64,000 nucleotides of DNA, from NCBI GenBank assembly GCA_963788085.1, contig CAWBFS010000004.1:77260-141259 (forward strand), read 5' to 3'. The DNA is from AP-15 sp963788085 (GTDB lineage Bacteria; Pseudomonadota; Alphaproteobacteria; ATCC43930; CGMCC-115725). The first letter of the stretch is position 1. Each line of letters begins with the position of its first letter. Below are positions 46,573-55,307 of this stretch, piece by piece. The translations under genes were made by a program, and so were the position numbers. The notes beneath the pieces were generated by a model. It worked only from the letters and a program-made list of their open reading frames with translations. It did not search any database and was not told the DNA's origin.

Positions 46573-46960
46573 AAGCGTCAAGAGATCATCCGGACCACCC
46601 GGTCGATGCGGCGGCTGAAGCCAGACCCGGTGCCGAAGGAACTAATCCGAAAGATCCTGGAGGCGGGGGTGTGCGCGCCCAGCGGCGGAAATATGCAGCG
46701 CTGGCGCTTCCTGTTAATCCGTGATCCGAAGATCAAGGAGACTGTCGGGGCCTTATATAAGCGTGCGTGGGATGAGCAGGTCGCACCACGGTATCGGGCT
46801 GGCGAGCCTGCTCCTGGATGACCCGGGAGCGATTTCTGCGGCTGCTCGCGACGCGGCGGAATATCTGGCCGCACACATCCATGAGGCTCCGGTCTGGATT
46901 GTTCCGTGCCTGGAAGGCGGTGCGGCGGGCGAGCGCGAGCTCGGCGAACAGCGGCGCATC
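46573..46960 (+). pseudogene. Nitroreductase fragment, frameshifted and truncated
   Basis: EIIRTTRSMRRLKPDPVPKE, KILEAGVCAPSGGNMQRWRF are the FMN-binding N-terminal motifs of nitroreductases. Near 46818 the frame changes, continuing as DDPGAISAAARDAAEYLAAH and APVWIVPCLEGG, and homology ends about 46940, before the second FMN-binding half. No proper start codon or ribosome site is seen. It is a decayed copy. Confidence 0.65.
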
Positions 46961-47029
46961 TTCGTGCCGCAGACTTCACATGAGGGGTGGGACCGTCAAG
47001 GCTCCCCCTTATCGATGTAGCGCGGCAAT

Positions 47030-47553
47030 CTAGACAGGAAGCCGTATTGCCTCATCAGCGAATGTTCCGAGACGTCGAGCGTTGCCATTCGTCTGCCTAA
47101 CAGACGGGTCAGGCTTTCGTCCGGGCACGATCGCTGACGAACCTTACAAAACCGACATTGCTGCGCGGCGATCGCGAAAAGGCCAGTCTCTGTCGAATTA
47201 ATCGCTTGACATTTTCATAATATTACTATAACGGTATATGCTTCAGGTAAGGTAGGACGAGCATCATTGGCCTGGCAACGTGGGGATCCGGCTGGTCTGG
47301 CGGGTGCTGCGCCATTATGTAATTGACAACGACGCGAGCAATTGGTATAAGGCTGCGTATGACAATTTAGGGTCGTCTTTGGTTTTACGCGGGTTTTCTT
47401 AATTGACGACCGCCACGAAAGGTATCTAGGCGAGCTTTGAGCATCACTCCGGCGATAATGCTGAATATAATTTACTAGTATCATAATGATACAGTGCAAC
47501 CAAGCCGGTATTCGAATACGAGGTAACATCACGGGCGTGATGCTGGAAACCAG
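47030..47553. other. AT-rich gap with a repeat shared with 55.0 kb
   Basis: No gene is supported. Positions 47049-47084 (containing GAGACGTCGAGCGTTGCC) nearly repeat 54997-55035 in the same orientation with one indel and two substitutions. From 47200 the sequence becomes AT-rich and runs into the phage-like gene pair. Confidence 0.45.
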
Positions 47554-47802
47554 ATGAGCGGCGAGCTCGAAATGGAACTCGCGCTGATCCGGCACGACCT
47601 TAAAGAAATCAATGCCGTCCTCTACGGGAGCCACACAGGGCGGAAAGGGCTCTTTGCTCAAGTCGAGGCGCTCGTTATAGCTGCCGACCGCGGCAGATGG
47701 TCACTGAAGACGATGCTGTGGTTGGGCACCACTGTTGCCGCGGTTTTGACCGCGCTGGGTCAGTTCCGCTCGGCATGGACCATTTTCTGGGGAAATGATT
47801 GA
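47554..47802 (+). CDS. Small one-TM protein, phage-accessory-like
   Basis: The 82-residue protein has a charged helical N-terminus (ELALIRHDLKEINAVLYG) and one membrane helix (TMLWLGTTVAAVLTALGQF). This layout is common for small phage or lysis-cassette proteins. Its stop region overlaps the next start by 4 bases, so the two are translationally coupled. Family not recognised. Confidence 0.55.
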   Translation: MSGELEMELALIRHDLKEINAVLYGSHTGRKGLFAQVEALVIAADRGRWSLKTMLWLGTTVAAVLTALGQFRSAWTIFWGND

Positions 47803-48233
47803 TGCTGCCGATTAGTTCCTATGCCATTGTCATGCACGCCGCATTGCCGCACCTAATAGAAGCACTGATCCTGCTCGGAAGTCGGAGTGCCGATGGCAAC
47901 ATCCCCATGCATTCATTATTGGGGATTATCTCTGACCCGAGAGGTTTAGCCGCCGCACTCACCACCTCCTCCATGGCAGCCTTCGTGGTGCTGTCGAGAA
48001 GGTATTTAGCGCCGTGGCTCACAATAATTCTACTTACCCCGCAGCAGGCTTTCCTATTTATTACGGCTATCGGCGCATGGCTTGCGGTATGGCACGGCAG
48101 CTACGCCGATGGCGTGGTGCGCTCGTCAATGTTCATCACTGCCGACCAGCTACCCCGTGGCATGTTTTCCCTGTTGCATCTGACTGCCATGTATACGCTT
48201 TCAATAGTTTGCGGTTTTTCCGCCCGGCGTTAA
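47799..48233 (+). CDS. Membrane protein, about four helices, phage-like context
   Basis: The 144-residue protein is hydrophobic throughout (SYAIVMHAALPHLIEALILL, WLTIILLTPQQAFLFITAIG, LLHLTAMYTLSIVCGFSA). Start ATG 47799 or 47802. With the preceding one-TM protein it resembles a holin-like or prophage accessory pair, but no endolysin or structural gene accompanies it. Lower GC than the neighbourhood suggests acquisition. Confidence 0.5.
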   Translation: MMLPISSYAIVMHAALPHLIEALILLGSRSADGNIPMHSLLGIISDPRGLAAALTTSSMAAFVVLSRRYLAPWLTIILLTPQQAFLFITAIGAWLAVWHGSYADGVVRSSMFITADQLPRGMFSLLHLTAMYTLSIVCGFSARR

Positions 48234-48397
48234 AAAAATGTGCTTCTGTGCTCTAACCGGTTTAGTTCAATCCCAGACTGCGCCAATTCTCATCGCTTCG
48301 AGCCGTATCTCTCCTGAGAGGCTGACCGAAAATGAATTGAGTGGTTTCAGTCGGTTGTGGCATGATGGTTGTAGTGAAGCAATCAACGAGGCACAAG

Positions 48398-48827
48398 ATG
48401 TGGACCGAAATCACTCGCCGGAAGTATGAGCGAGAGGGACAGCGCTACGCAAGCGATCTGACGGATGCCGAATGGGCGCTGATTGAGCGGCATATGCCGG
48501 CGGTCAAGCGCTTGGGCCGGCCACGCGAGACCGAGTTGCGGTCGGTGCTCGATGCGATTTTGTACATCGCGCGGACCGGCTGTCAGTGGCGGATGCTGCC
48601 GAAGGACTTTCCTCCGTTTACCACCGTGCAAGGTTATTTCTACGATTGGCGAGACGGCGGCGTGTTCGAGAAGATCAATTTTGAGTTGCTGCTGCAAGCC
48701 CGCGAAGCGGCGGGCCGCGAAGCGAGCCCGTCGGCCGGGGTCATCGACACCCAGTCGGTCAAGACGACCGAGAGCGGTGGGCCGCGCGGGTACGACGCGG
48801 CCAAGAAGATCAAGGGCCGCAAGCGCC
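48398..48827 (+). pseudogene. IS5 transposase, 5' exon
   Basis: ATG 48398 gives MWTEITRRKYEREGQRYASD, then LTDAEWALIERHMP and GCQWRMLPKDFPPFTTVQGY, the DUF4096-type N-domain of IS5 transposases. GVIDTQSVKTTESGG carries the first catalytic aspartate of the DDE triad. It ends after AAG CGC C at the intron insertion site. In the spliced RNA it would continue into the 3' exon at 53418. Confidence 0.88.
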
Positions 48828-49302
48828 GTGTGTCACGAACACATCGCCAGGGTAAGGAGATGTGGTGCTATGCAAGAGATGAGGGTGGGCCCCTCGAGGC
48901 CGGCAGTCAGGTGCAGGCCTCAAACCGCTGCAAGCTGCAGCCGTCAAGAGCGGCTGTGGTGAGCGTTGCAGGAAACGCCGGAACGAGATTTCGGCAGGTA
49001 TGATCTGAGAGAGGCGAGCGCAAGCGAACCGTCGATGAAGTGTCGAAAGCGCCTTAGACTGATGTCGAAACCGGGGGGTGGACGCTTCTCTCGGGATAAG
49101 CACGGGAGCAGACCTGAAGGCTGCCCGGGCGGCATCCGGCATGTAGGCGGCGCGAAGTCGGATCAGGCTCTTGTATGGAACGTGAGAACCTGTCGCTCAC
49201 GATGCAAAGGGAGACGTCCAAGCGGCGCACACCGCAAGGACCAGAGTACCGAAGCGGGGCACAGGGGCGGAGCAGCTCTGTAGTAGGGATGAAGGCTCTG
49301 TA

Positions 49303-49806
49303 ATGGGGCTGGACCGAAGGGGCTGCGTTGTTCAGCCGACGGCCACGGAGTCAACCGGCGACAGGAGGAGCTCCGCGGACAAGGCAAAGCCGTTCGATAT
49401 CCCGAAGAGGGAAGTCTGGGAGGCCTTCAAGACGTGTGAAGGCGAACCAGGGGGCGGCTGGAGTAGATGGACAGTCGATTGCAGACTTCGAGGCTGATCT
49501 TTCGGATAACCTCTACAAGCTGTGGAACCGGATGTCCTCGGGGAGCTATTTGCCTCCACCGGTGCGGCGGGTCGACATCCCGAAGGGCGACGGCAAGACG
49601 GAAACCCGACCGTTGGGGATTTCGACGGTCGCGGATAGAATCGCCCAGGAAGTCGTCAAGCGCTACCTGGAGCCCATCCTGGAAGCGATCTTCCATGTGG
49701 ACTTCTATGGCTACCGGCCGGGCCGGTCGGCGATTGATGCAGTCCGGGAGACCTGCCAGCGTTGCTGGCGGTACGACTGGGTGCTAGACGTCGACGTTCG
49801 GAGCTA
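49303..49806 (+). pseudogene. Group II intron RT/maturase, N-terminal part
   Basis: After an N-terminal stretch ending PFDIPKREVWEAFKT, an extra base near 49435 shifts the frame into VKANQGAAGVDGQSI, NLYKLWNRMSSGSYLPPP, and RPLGISTVADRIAQEVVKRY (RT motifs 0-2). FYGYRPGRSAIDAV and WVLDVDVRS lead to the first catalytic aspartate, where the gene is cut by the recombinase element just before the expected S-F-F-D-S-I-D. The rest resumes at 52549. Confidence 0.82.
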
Positions 49807-49836
49807 CTTGGAAGCTGCTTCATACTGTCCCCCAGC

Positions 49837-52046
49837 TTATGAAGTGACGTCAAACAGCGTGGGATGAGCCGATATCGCTTTGATCCGCAAGCCTTTCTTC
49901 TTTCCTCGCATGACATGGATGGCATCGAGTTCGCCGCGCTTGACACGCTGCAGTACAGTTTGGCGGGAGACCCCGAGAAGGCGCATTGCTTGGTACATCG
50001 TGAGGAAACCCTTTGGCGCTTCATTGACAAAGCCGTCGCGCAGATCCTCCGTCAAGCGAATACGCCAGGGAGCTCCCGGGGTTAACTGCTCACCGCCGAT
50101 GAAGCCGTCATTGAGCCAGCGGTGGATGGTCGAGGTGGCGGTTCCAAGGACCGCGGCCGCTTGTTCGACAGTCAGCAACTCGCCCTCGGGGAGGGTAGCG
50201 GGCGGCTCGAAGCGCGGGATGTTCCATTGCCGCCGCAAACTGCTGACATGGTTGGCGGTAAAGCGGTGACCGTAAGCGGTATGACGATCTTGACGGTTGA
50301 GGATACCGGCGATGACGGCGTCTGGGTAATAAGCGGCCAGACGGCGAACGAGGGCGATTGTGTCCTCGTCGGTGCGCACGATTGCCGGTTTCTGGCGTGG
50401 CAGATCGACATCGATATCGGTGAGGCTTCCACCTCGCCACCGCAGGGTGAGGCGGGCGCGGTGCGCGGCCTTAAACAAGGTGACGATGACCTCTTCGAGC
50501 AGCGTTCGCAGCAGCTCCTTGCGATCGCGCGCCGTGGTGGTCGACGCTTCCCATACGCTCTGCAAATCGGCGCCGAGCGCGAGCAGGCGGCGCCGGTCTT
50601 CTGCGCTGAGTGCTCGCGGTCGTTCACGTTCGCGCCGGGCGAGCTCGGCTTTGGTCTGCTCGAGCTCGCGCAAGCGCTGCTCCCACTCGCTCTCGAGGCC
50701 GCGGGCGACGAGACGGTTCTCGGCATCGACGGCGCGATAGCGGCGTTCGGCACGTTGTGCCTCGTACCGGGCACGTTCAGCGGCGAGCCGGCACTGGGCG
50801 AGCGCATCGTCGCGATCGGCTTCGAGCCGTTCGGCGGCGGCGAGAGCGGCTTCGAGACCCGCTGGAGCAAGCGCGGTGAGAACGGCGCGTGCAACCGCGT
50901 CGTCGATCTGCACTGCGCCGACGCTCAGACAAAAGATGCCGCGACCATCGACGATGTTTTTGCCGGCGCAGTGGTAGCCCGGAGACGCGGTGCGTCCGGT
51001 GTAATGAGTGCGCAGCCGTCGCCCGCACGCGCCGCAGGTGGCTAGTCCCTGCAGCAGTGCGCTTCCTTCTCTCACGGCACCGCCTGAGTGATGCGGTTGG
51101 GGATGGGCGTTGGCGGCAATGCGCGACCGATTGGCCTCATAGGTCGCCCAGTCGATGAAGCCGGTGTGATGCTCTGGGATGAGGACCGACCATTCGGAGC
51201 GCGGCAGCTTGCGGATTTGCCTTTTGCGCCGCCCGGTCGCATCGAGCGTGATCTGACGCCGGGATTTTCCGTAAACATAGGCGCCCGCGTAAACCGGGTT
51301 TGTCAGCACATGATAAATAGCGGTATAGCTCGGGTCGATCCACCGGATCGCTGCACCATAATGGGTTTGCATCGGAAAGGTCAGGCCCTCGCTGCGCAGC
51401 CAAAGCCAGACCCGACGCACCGAACCGAGTTCGGCGAAGCGCGCGAAGACGGTGCGGATTGCCGAGGCCACCGCCGCATCGGGGTGAAAGCGGACTTCGC
51501 CGTCTCCTCGCCCCAGACGAAGCCGACAGGCAGACCCCGCCGCAGTTCGCCGCGGGCAGCCTTGTTGCGAATGCCGCCGAGCAAGCGAGCCCGCAAGATG
51601 TGCAACTCGGCTTCGCTCATTGTGCCTTTGAGACCGAGCACCAGCCTGTCGTTGAACATTGCGGGGTGGTAGATCCCATCGGCATCGCCGATCAGAGTGT
51701 CGGTCAGGCCGCACAGATCGAGCAAGCGGTACCAGTCGGCGTTGTTGCGGGCCAGACGCGAGACCTCCAGGCTGAGCACGATGCCGACATGGCCCAGTGC
51801 GACCTCCGCGGTGAGCCGGGCAAAGCCGCTGCGTTCGACAATGCCTGAGCCGGAAACACCGAGGTCCTCATCGATCACCAGAACCTGCTGCGCCGGCCAC
51901 CCGAGCTCGGCCGCCTTGGTGACCAATGCGTATTGGCGCGCGGTCGATTCGCGATTGTGCTCGACTTGTGCCGCACTGGATTGTTGAAGATAGACATAAG
52001 CGAGGCGGGAGAGATGCGTGGTGTTGATCTTGGTGAGATCACTCAT
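49837..52046 (-). CDS. Large serine recombinase with C-terminal helix-turn-helix, frameshifted
   Basis: From ATG 52046 the resolvase domain reads RLAYVYLQQSSAAQVEHNRE, with the nucleophilic serine in QQSS. The position that is normally arginine (Y-x-R-x-S) is glutamine, encoded by CAA, one transition from CGA. A missing G near 51510 shifts the frame into DGEVRFHPDAAVASAIRTVF. A recombinase domain, a zinc ribbon (CGACGRRL and CAGKN), a coiled coil and two excisionase-like HTH segments (LLTVEQAAAVLGTATSTIHR, MRLLGVSRQTVLQR) follow. A GTG at 52202 with good SD opens an in-frame 52-residue leader. Confidence 0.85.
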
Positions 52047-52110
52047 CGGCCACTCGTTTTGTGGTTGAGTGGACGTCGGGAGGGTCTGCGCGATCATGCG
52101 CGCGAGGATC

Positions 52111-52548
52111 TCAATGGCTTTGGCGCGGGCTTCGGGGTCGAGCTGCACGCCCGGCATTGCCGGCGGCGCGGGCAGCTCGAGAAGCGCCAGAGTGAGTTGC
52201 ACGGCAGCTCTCCTCTGTGGTCGCAGGGTTGGGCCGCGGGCTCGGGACGCGGCTGAGGAGAGCGTCTAGGATGGTCCGTGCGTGGAGGAAATCGACAAGC
52301 CTGGCGAGGCTGTGCAGTCGACCGTTCTCAGTCGCGGCGGCGGGTTCCGCGACGGGCATTGCCGCCAAATCGGTCCACCCCGCCGGGATCAGTGAGCGGC
52401 TGCCGTCGGGGAGCCCAACCAGCAGCAATGCTACGCCGCGGCGGTGCGTGGCGCCCAGCGCTTGCAGAACGCGGCCCTCGAAGGGATGCCGCTCGCGCAG
52501 GATTGTTACCGGACGTGGAAAGTCGCGGAGATGGGTAGTATGTGGTGG
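52111..52548 (-). CDS. DUF5372-like protein of the recombinase element, no visible start
   Basis: The frame reads RDFPRPVTILRERHPFEGRV, ALLLVGLPDGSRSLIPAGWT and LHARTILDALLSRV. I recall such HPFEG...SRSLIPAxWTD proteins beside this recombinase type (DUF5372). No ATG, GTG or TTG lies within the element upstream of the motif, so translation may have relied on sequence outside the insertion. It overlaps the recombinase leader by about 90 bases. Function unknown. Confidence 0.6.
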   Translation of the reverse strand, partial: PPHTTHLRDFPRPVTILRERHPFEGRVLQALGATHRRGVALLLVGLPDGSRSLIPAGWTDLAAMPVAEPAAATENGRLHSLARLVDFLHARTILDALLSRVPSPRPNPATTEESCRATHSGASRAARAAGNAGRAARPRSPRQSH

Positions 52549-53362
52549 TGTTCTTCGACAGCATCGATTGGGAACTGCTCCTGAGAGCGGTCCGTAAACA
52601 TACGGATTGCCCTTGGGCGCGCCTCTACATCGAGCGCTGGCTGAAGGCTCCGGTACAGATGGAGGATGGCGGCATCGTACCGCGTACGGCGGGAACTCCG
52701 CAGGGTGGGGTGGTAAGCCCTTGCCTCGCGAATTTGTTCCTGCACTACGCCTTCGACATGTGGATGGTGAGGAACTTTCCCGGCATCCCATTCGAACGAT
52801 ATGCGGACGACCTCATCTGCCATTGTCGAAGTGCCGAGCAAGCTCGGGCATTGTGGAGCGCCCTGGAGGGCCGTTTCGGGGCCTGCAGGCTGGTTCTGCA
52901 TCCGCAAAAGACGAAGCTCGTCTACTGCAGGGATGCTAACCGTAAGGGAGATTATCCGGTCCAGACGTTCGACTTTCTCGGATACGAGTTTCGTCCGAGG
53001 ACGGCTGTCTGGCGCGGGGGTAAGCTCGGTCTCTCTTTCCTGCCCGCGGCTAGTCCAAAGGCGCTGAAGGCAATACGGCAGACGGTTCGTCGGTGGGCAC
53101 TCCACAGACGAAGCGACGCTGGAGATCTGGCAGGTGTTCATCCGCCTCCAAGGCTGGATCAACTACTACAGCCACTTCTATGGTCGGCTCTTGCCGCCCC
53201 TGCGGCGGATAGACGCCTACCTGGTCCGCTGGGGCCGCACAGTACAGCGGCTCCGGTCCGGACCGAGGGGGCAGGGTGTGGTTCGCTCGGGTCATCCGCG
53301 CCAACCCGGCCCTGTTTGCCCTTGGCGCCTCTGTTGTCGACGGCGACATCGGGAGCCGTTGA
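52549..53362 (+). pseudogene. Group II intron RT/maturase, C-terminal part
   Basis: It begins FFDSIDWELLLRAVRKHTDC and contains TPQGGVVSPCLANLFLHYAF and the polymerase box FERYADDLICHC, all intact. QTFDFLGYEFRPR marks the thumb. Near 53105 the frame shifts into TLEIWQVFIRLQGWINYYSH, the maturase X domain, and another change near 53270 gives VWFARVIRANPALFALGAS and a TGA at 53360-53362 inside the start of domain V, a usual place for the stop. The insertion plus the frameshifts leave no functional protein. Confidence 0.82.
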
Positions 53363-53417
53363 GCATGGCCCGACGGATCTGGGAGCGCGTGGGGGTGCTC
53401 CCCTTGCGCGACTCGAC

Positions 53418-53806
53418 ACATCGTTACCGATACTGGCGGTTTGCTGGTCGGTGCCGAGGTGCACCCCGCTGATGTCCAGGATCGTGATGGTGCCAAGCTT
53501 GTCATCGAGGCCGTGCACCAGTTGTTTCCCTGGCTACGCCACCTGTTCGCCGACAGCGTCTACAACGGCGCCAATCTGCGTGACGCCCTTGCCAAATTCG
53601 GGAACTGGACCATCGAGATCGTCAAGCGCACTGCTGACGCTGCCGGCTTTCAACTGCTGCCACGCCGTTGGGTGGTCGAACGAACCCTCGCTTGGCTCAA
53701 TCGAAACCGCCGTTTGGCAAAGGATTTCGAGGCTTCGATCGCGAGCGCCAAAGCCTGGGTTTACATCGCCTCCGTGCAACTCCTCATCAGGAGACTGGCT
53801 TGATCA
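53418..53806 (+). pseudogene. IS5 transposase, 3' exon
   Basis: The frame continues from the intron junction as HIVTDTGGLLVGAEVHPADV, then HLFADSVYNGANLRDAL (second catalytic aspartate) and RWVVERTLAWLNRNRRLAKD, the IS5 glutamate region (R-W-x-x-E-R). It ends ASVQLLIRRLA at 53806 and is intact over its full length. This preservation is consistent with recent intron entry or with continued splicing before the inner insertion. Confidence 0.87.
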
Positions 53807-53947
53807 TAATGCAATCTGGCAACGTAAATTACAACCTATGCGATTAAGATTCTGCGAGGTCTTGTCATTTACATGATGGAACTTCAGCTTCAGTTTTTAG
53901 CATACTAGCGCTCCGGACGGATATTGGAAAATAATGGTTCTTTCGAT

Positions 53948-54526
53948 ATGACCGAATCACCAGCTTGTTTGACCTTAAAAGACGCACCTATTACAGACGA
54001 TTATAAATGTCTGGGGCTGAGCGCTGACAGACCTCGACCAAGCTCTGATTTCGTGTGTTACGCGGTTGTTCGACGGTACAACCCGAGGAGAGGGTTTGGT
54101 TTTGTCGAACTATCGCATGGCTCCGGTGATGCCTTCCTTCATCGGAGGGCGCTGGTTCAGTCAGATATCTCCGCTGTGGACCCGGGCGCGGTGCTCAGAG
54201 TCCGTATCGACCGGGCGGACAAAGGGCTACAGGTCATCGAGGTGCTGAGTGTCGATAACAGCACTGCCGTACCGGCGTTACAAGATTGCCGAAAGGCGAG
54301 ATCGAGTAAGGGCTCGTTTAAGGAGCCCGGCACGGTGCGGTGGTTCGACGCCAAGAGAGGTTACGGATTCATCGTCTGTGACCATGGTAGTGGTGAAGAT
54401 GTATTCGTCCATGTTTCAACCCTCAAAGAAGCCCTTATTTGCAGTCTGTCGAGAGGGCAGCGCGTTATCGTGCATGTCATCGAGGGACGGCGTGGACCAC
54501 AGGCGAGATGGATCCGGCTCGCCTAA
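53948..54526 (+). CDS. Double cold-shock-domain protein
   Basis: Two CSD folds are visible. The first (about residues 38-100) has NPRRGFGFVELSHGSGDAFL; the second (about 125-190) has GTVRWFDAKRGYGFIVCDHG and EDVFVHVS, containing RNP1 and RNP2. Such two-domain proteins are widespread in Alphaproteobacteria and bind single-stranded nucleic acid. ATG 53948 is preferred; an in-frame TTG at 53924 would add eight residues. It lies immediately downstream of the IS5 element, so its native promoter may have been separated. Confidence 0.8.
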   Translation: MTESPACLTLKDAPITDDYKCLGLSADRPRPSSDFVCYAVVRRYNPRRGFGFVELSHGSGDAFLHRRALVQSDISAVDPGAVLRVRIDRADKGLQVIEVLSVDNSTAVPALQDCRKARSSKGSFKEPGTVRWFDAKRGYGFIVCDHGSGEDVFVHVSTLKEALICSLSRGQRVIVHVIEGRRGPQARWIRLA

Positions 54527-54528
54527 AA

Positions 54529-54930
54529 TTACCAGACGTAAGAATTCAAGAGGCGCAGGCGAAGGGTGGCGAACTCAGCAGCGGCGAGCGCGTGTGCCTT
54601 GGGGATGACATCTCGGACGGTGAGCATCAGCCAGTAGGCCGCGGCGTGTAGGATCAGGCGCATCTGGTTGGCGAGCGGACTGCGGCAGCTGGTGCGGTCG
54701 GAAGCGAGCTGCGCCTTGTGCAATTTAATGAGGTTCTCGGCCTGGCCGCGAGCGCAGTAGAGCGTCTCGTAGATATGCTCGGCCGATCCCGTCTCGATGC
54801 TGGTGACGACGAAGCGGATGTCGAGGCCCTTCGTGGTGGCCTCGATCCGAGCGCAGGCGCGGCGCTCCTTGCTCCAGGTGTCAACGCCGGAGAGAAAATG
54901 CATCAACGGGCCGGAGTAAAACTGCATCAC
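54529..54930 (-). pseudogene. IS1380-family transposase fragment
   Basis: TWSKERRACARIEATTKGLD, then RFVVTSIETGSAEHIYETLY and ARGQAENLIKLHKAQLASDR match the C-terminal DDE half of IS1380 transposases, including the conserved R-G-Q-A-E-N. It ends in NSYVW where relatives continue, and starts abruptly near 54890, so both ends are lost. The left end abuts the cold-shock gene stop by 3 bases. Confidence 0.78.
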
Positions 54931-55307
54931 GGATGGATGCCAAATGCCCCCACGGGAGGGCTTTTGCTGCGCGACAAACAGGATGAGAAGTGTCTTGCCT
55001 CACCGGCGAATGTTCCCGAGACGTCGAGCGTTGCCTAACCAAGCGTGCTCCGTTGCCTCAATTGACCCTCCGGCCGAGCCCCAGCTCCCCTTTCTGATTT
55101 CTAAATCAATGCTTACTGATGTTGGCCCTGTGGAGTTGTGGGCGACGCCGTAGCGTCGTCCAAGCGCAGCGGCAAATCCACAGGGCTTTTGCTGGCAGCT
55201 ACGCCGCCACTTACGCACTTCGTCACACGCGTCGTGCTGATCCGCCATTGGCCTTGCCGAGGAAAATCGGCGCTACCAGGCTTTTTATTTCGGTATCAAG
55301 CCTGGGG
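54931..55307. other. Gap between IS1380 fragment and IS21, with shared repeat and IS21 end
   Basis: Positions 54997-55035 nearly repeat 47049-47084. At about 55120 begins TGTTGGCCCTGTGGA, whose arm CCCTGTGGA reappears inverted as TCCACAGGG near 55180, consistent with the left end of the IS21 element. No gene is seen. Confidence 0.45.

Larger units (their letters stand above)
49807..52548 (-). mobile_element. Serine-recombinase mobile element inserted in the RT gene
   Basis: About 2.74 kb separate the left RT half, ending in GTTCGGAGCT, from the right half, starting TTCTTCGACAGCATC. Joining them gives DVRSFFDSIDWELL, a normal RT motif. The insert encodes a large serine recombinase and a DUF5372-like frame, both on the minus strand. 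No terminal inverted repeats are visible, as expected for serine-integrase chemistry. Exact ends are uncertain by a few bases. Confidence 0.8.
48828..53417 (+). mobile_element. Group II intron carrying a split reverse transcriptase
   Basis: The 5' end GTGTGTCACG fits the GUGYG consensus and the 3' end is ...CTCGAC, fitting the terminal A-Y. A candidate domain V starts at about 53353 (GGGAGCCGTTGAGC), and a GCGCG-stemmed hairpin at about 53378-53411 is the candidate domain VI. The intron-encoded protein lies in 49303-53362 and is itself interrupted at about 49806/52549. Excluding the inner insertion the intron would be about 1.85 kb, a normal size. Boundaries are supported by exact restoration of the transposase frame. 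Confidence 0.83.
48398..53806 (+). mobile_element. IS5-family element, transposase gene split by a group II intron
   Basis: Two halves of one IS5-family transposase lie 4.6 kb apart in the same orientation: 48398-48827 and 53418-53806. Removing 48828-53417 joins codons for G-R-K-R-H-I-V-T-D-T-G-G without loss or shift. Terminal inverted repeats were not clearly identified, so the listed span covers only the coding part. Confidence 0.85.

Noticed and set aside
48300..53860. Terminal inverted repeats of the IS5 element
   Set aside because: Candidate arms around GAGGCTGACCG and GGAGACTGGCTTG do not match convincingly.
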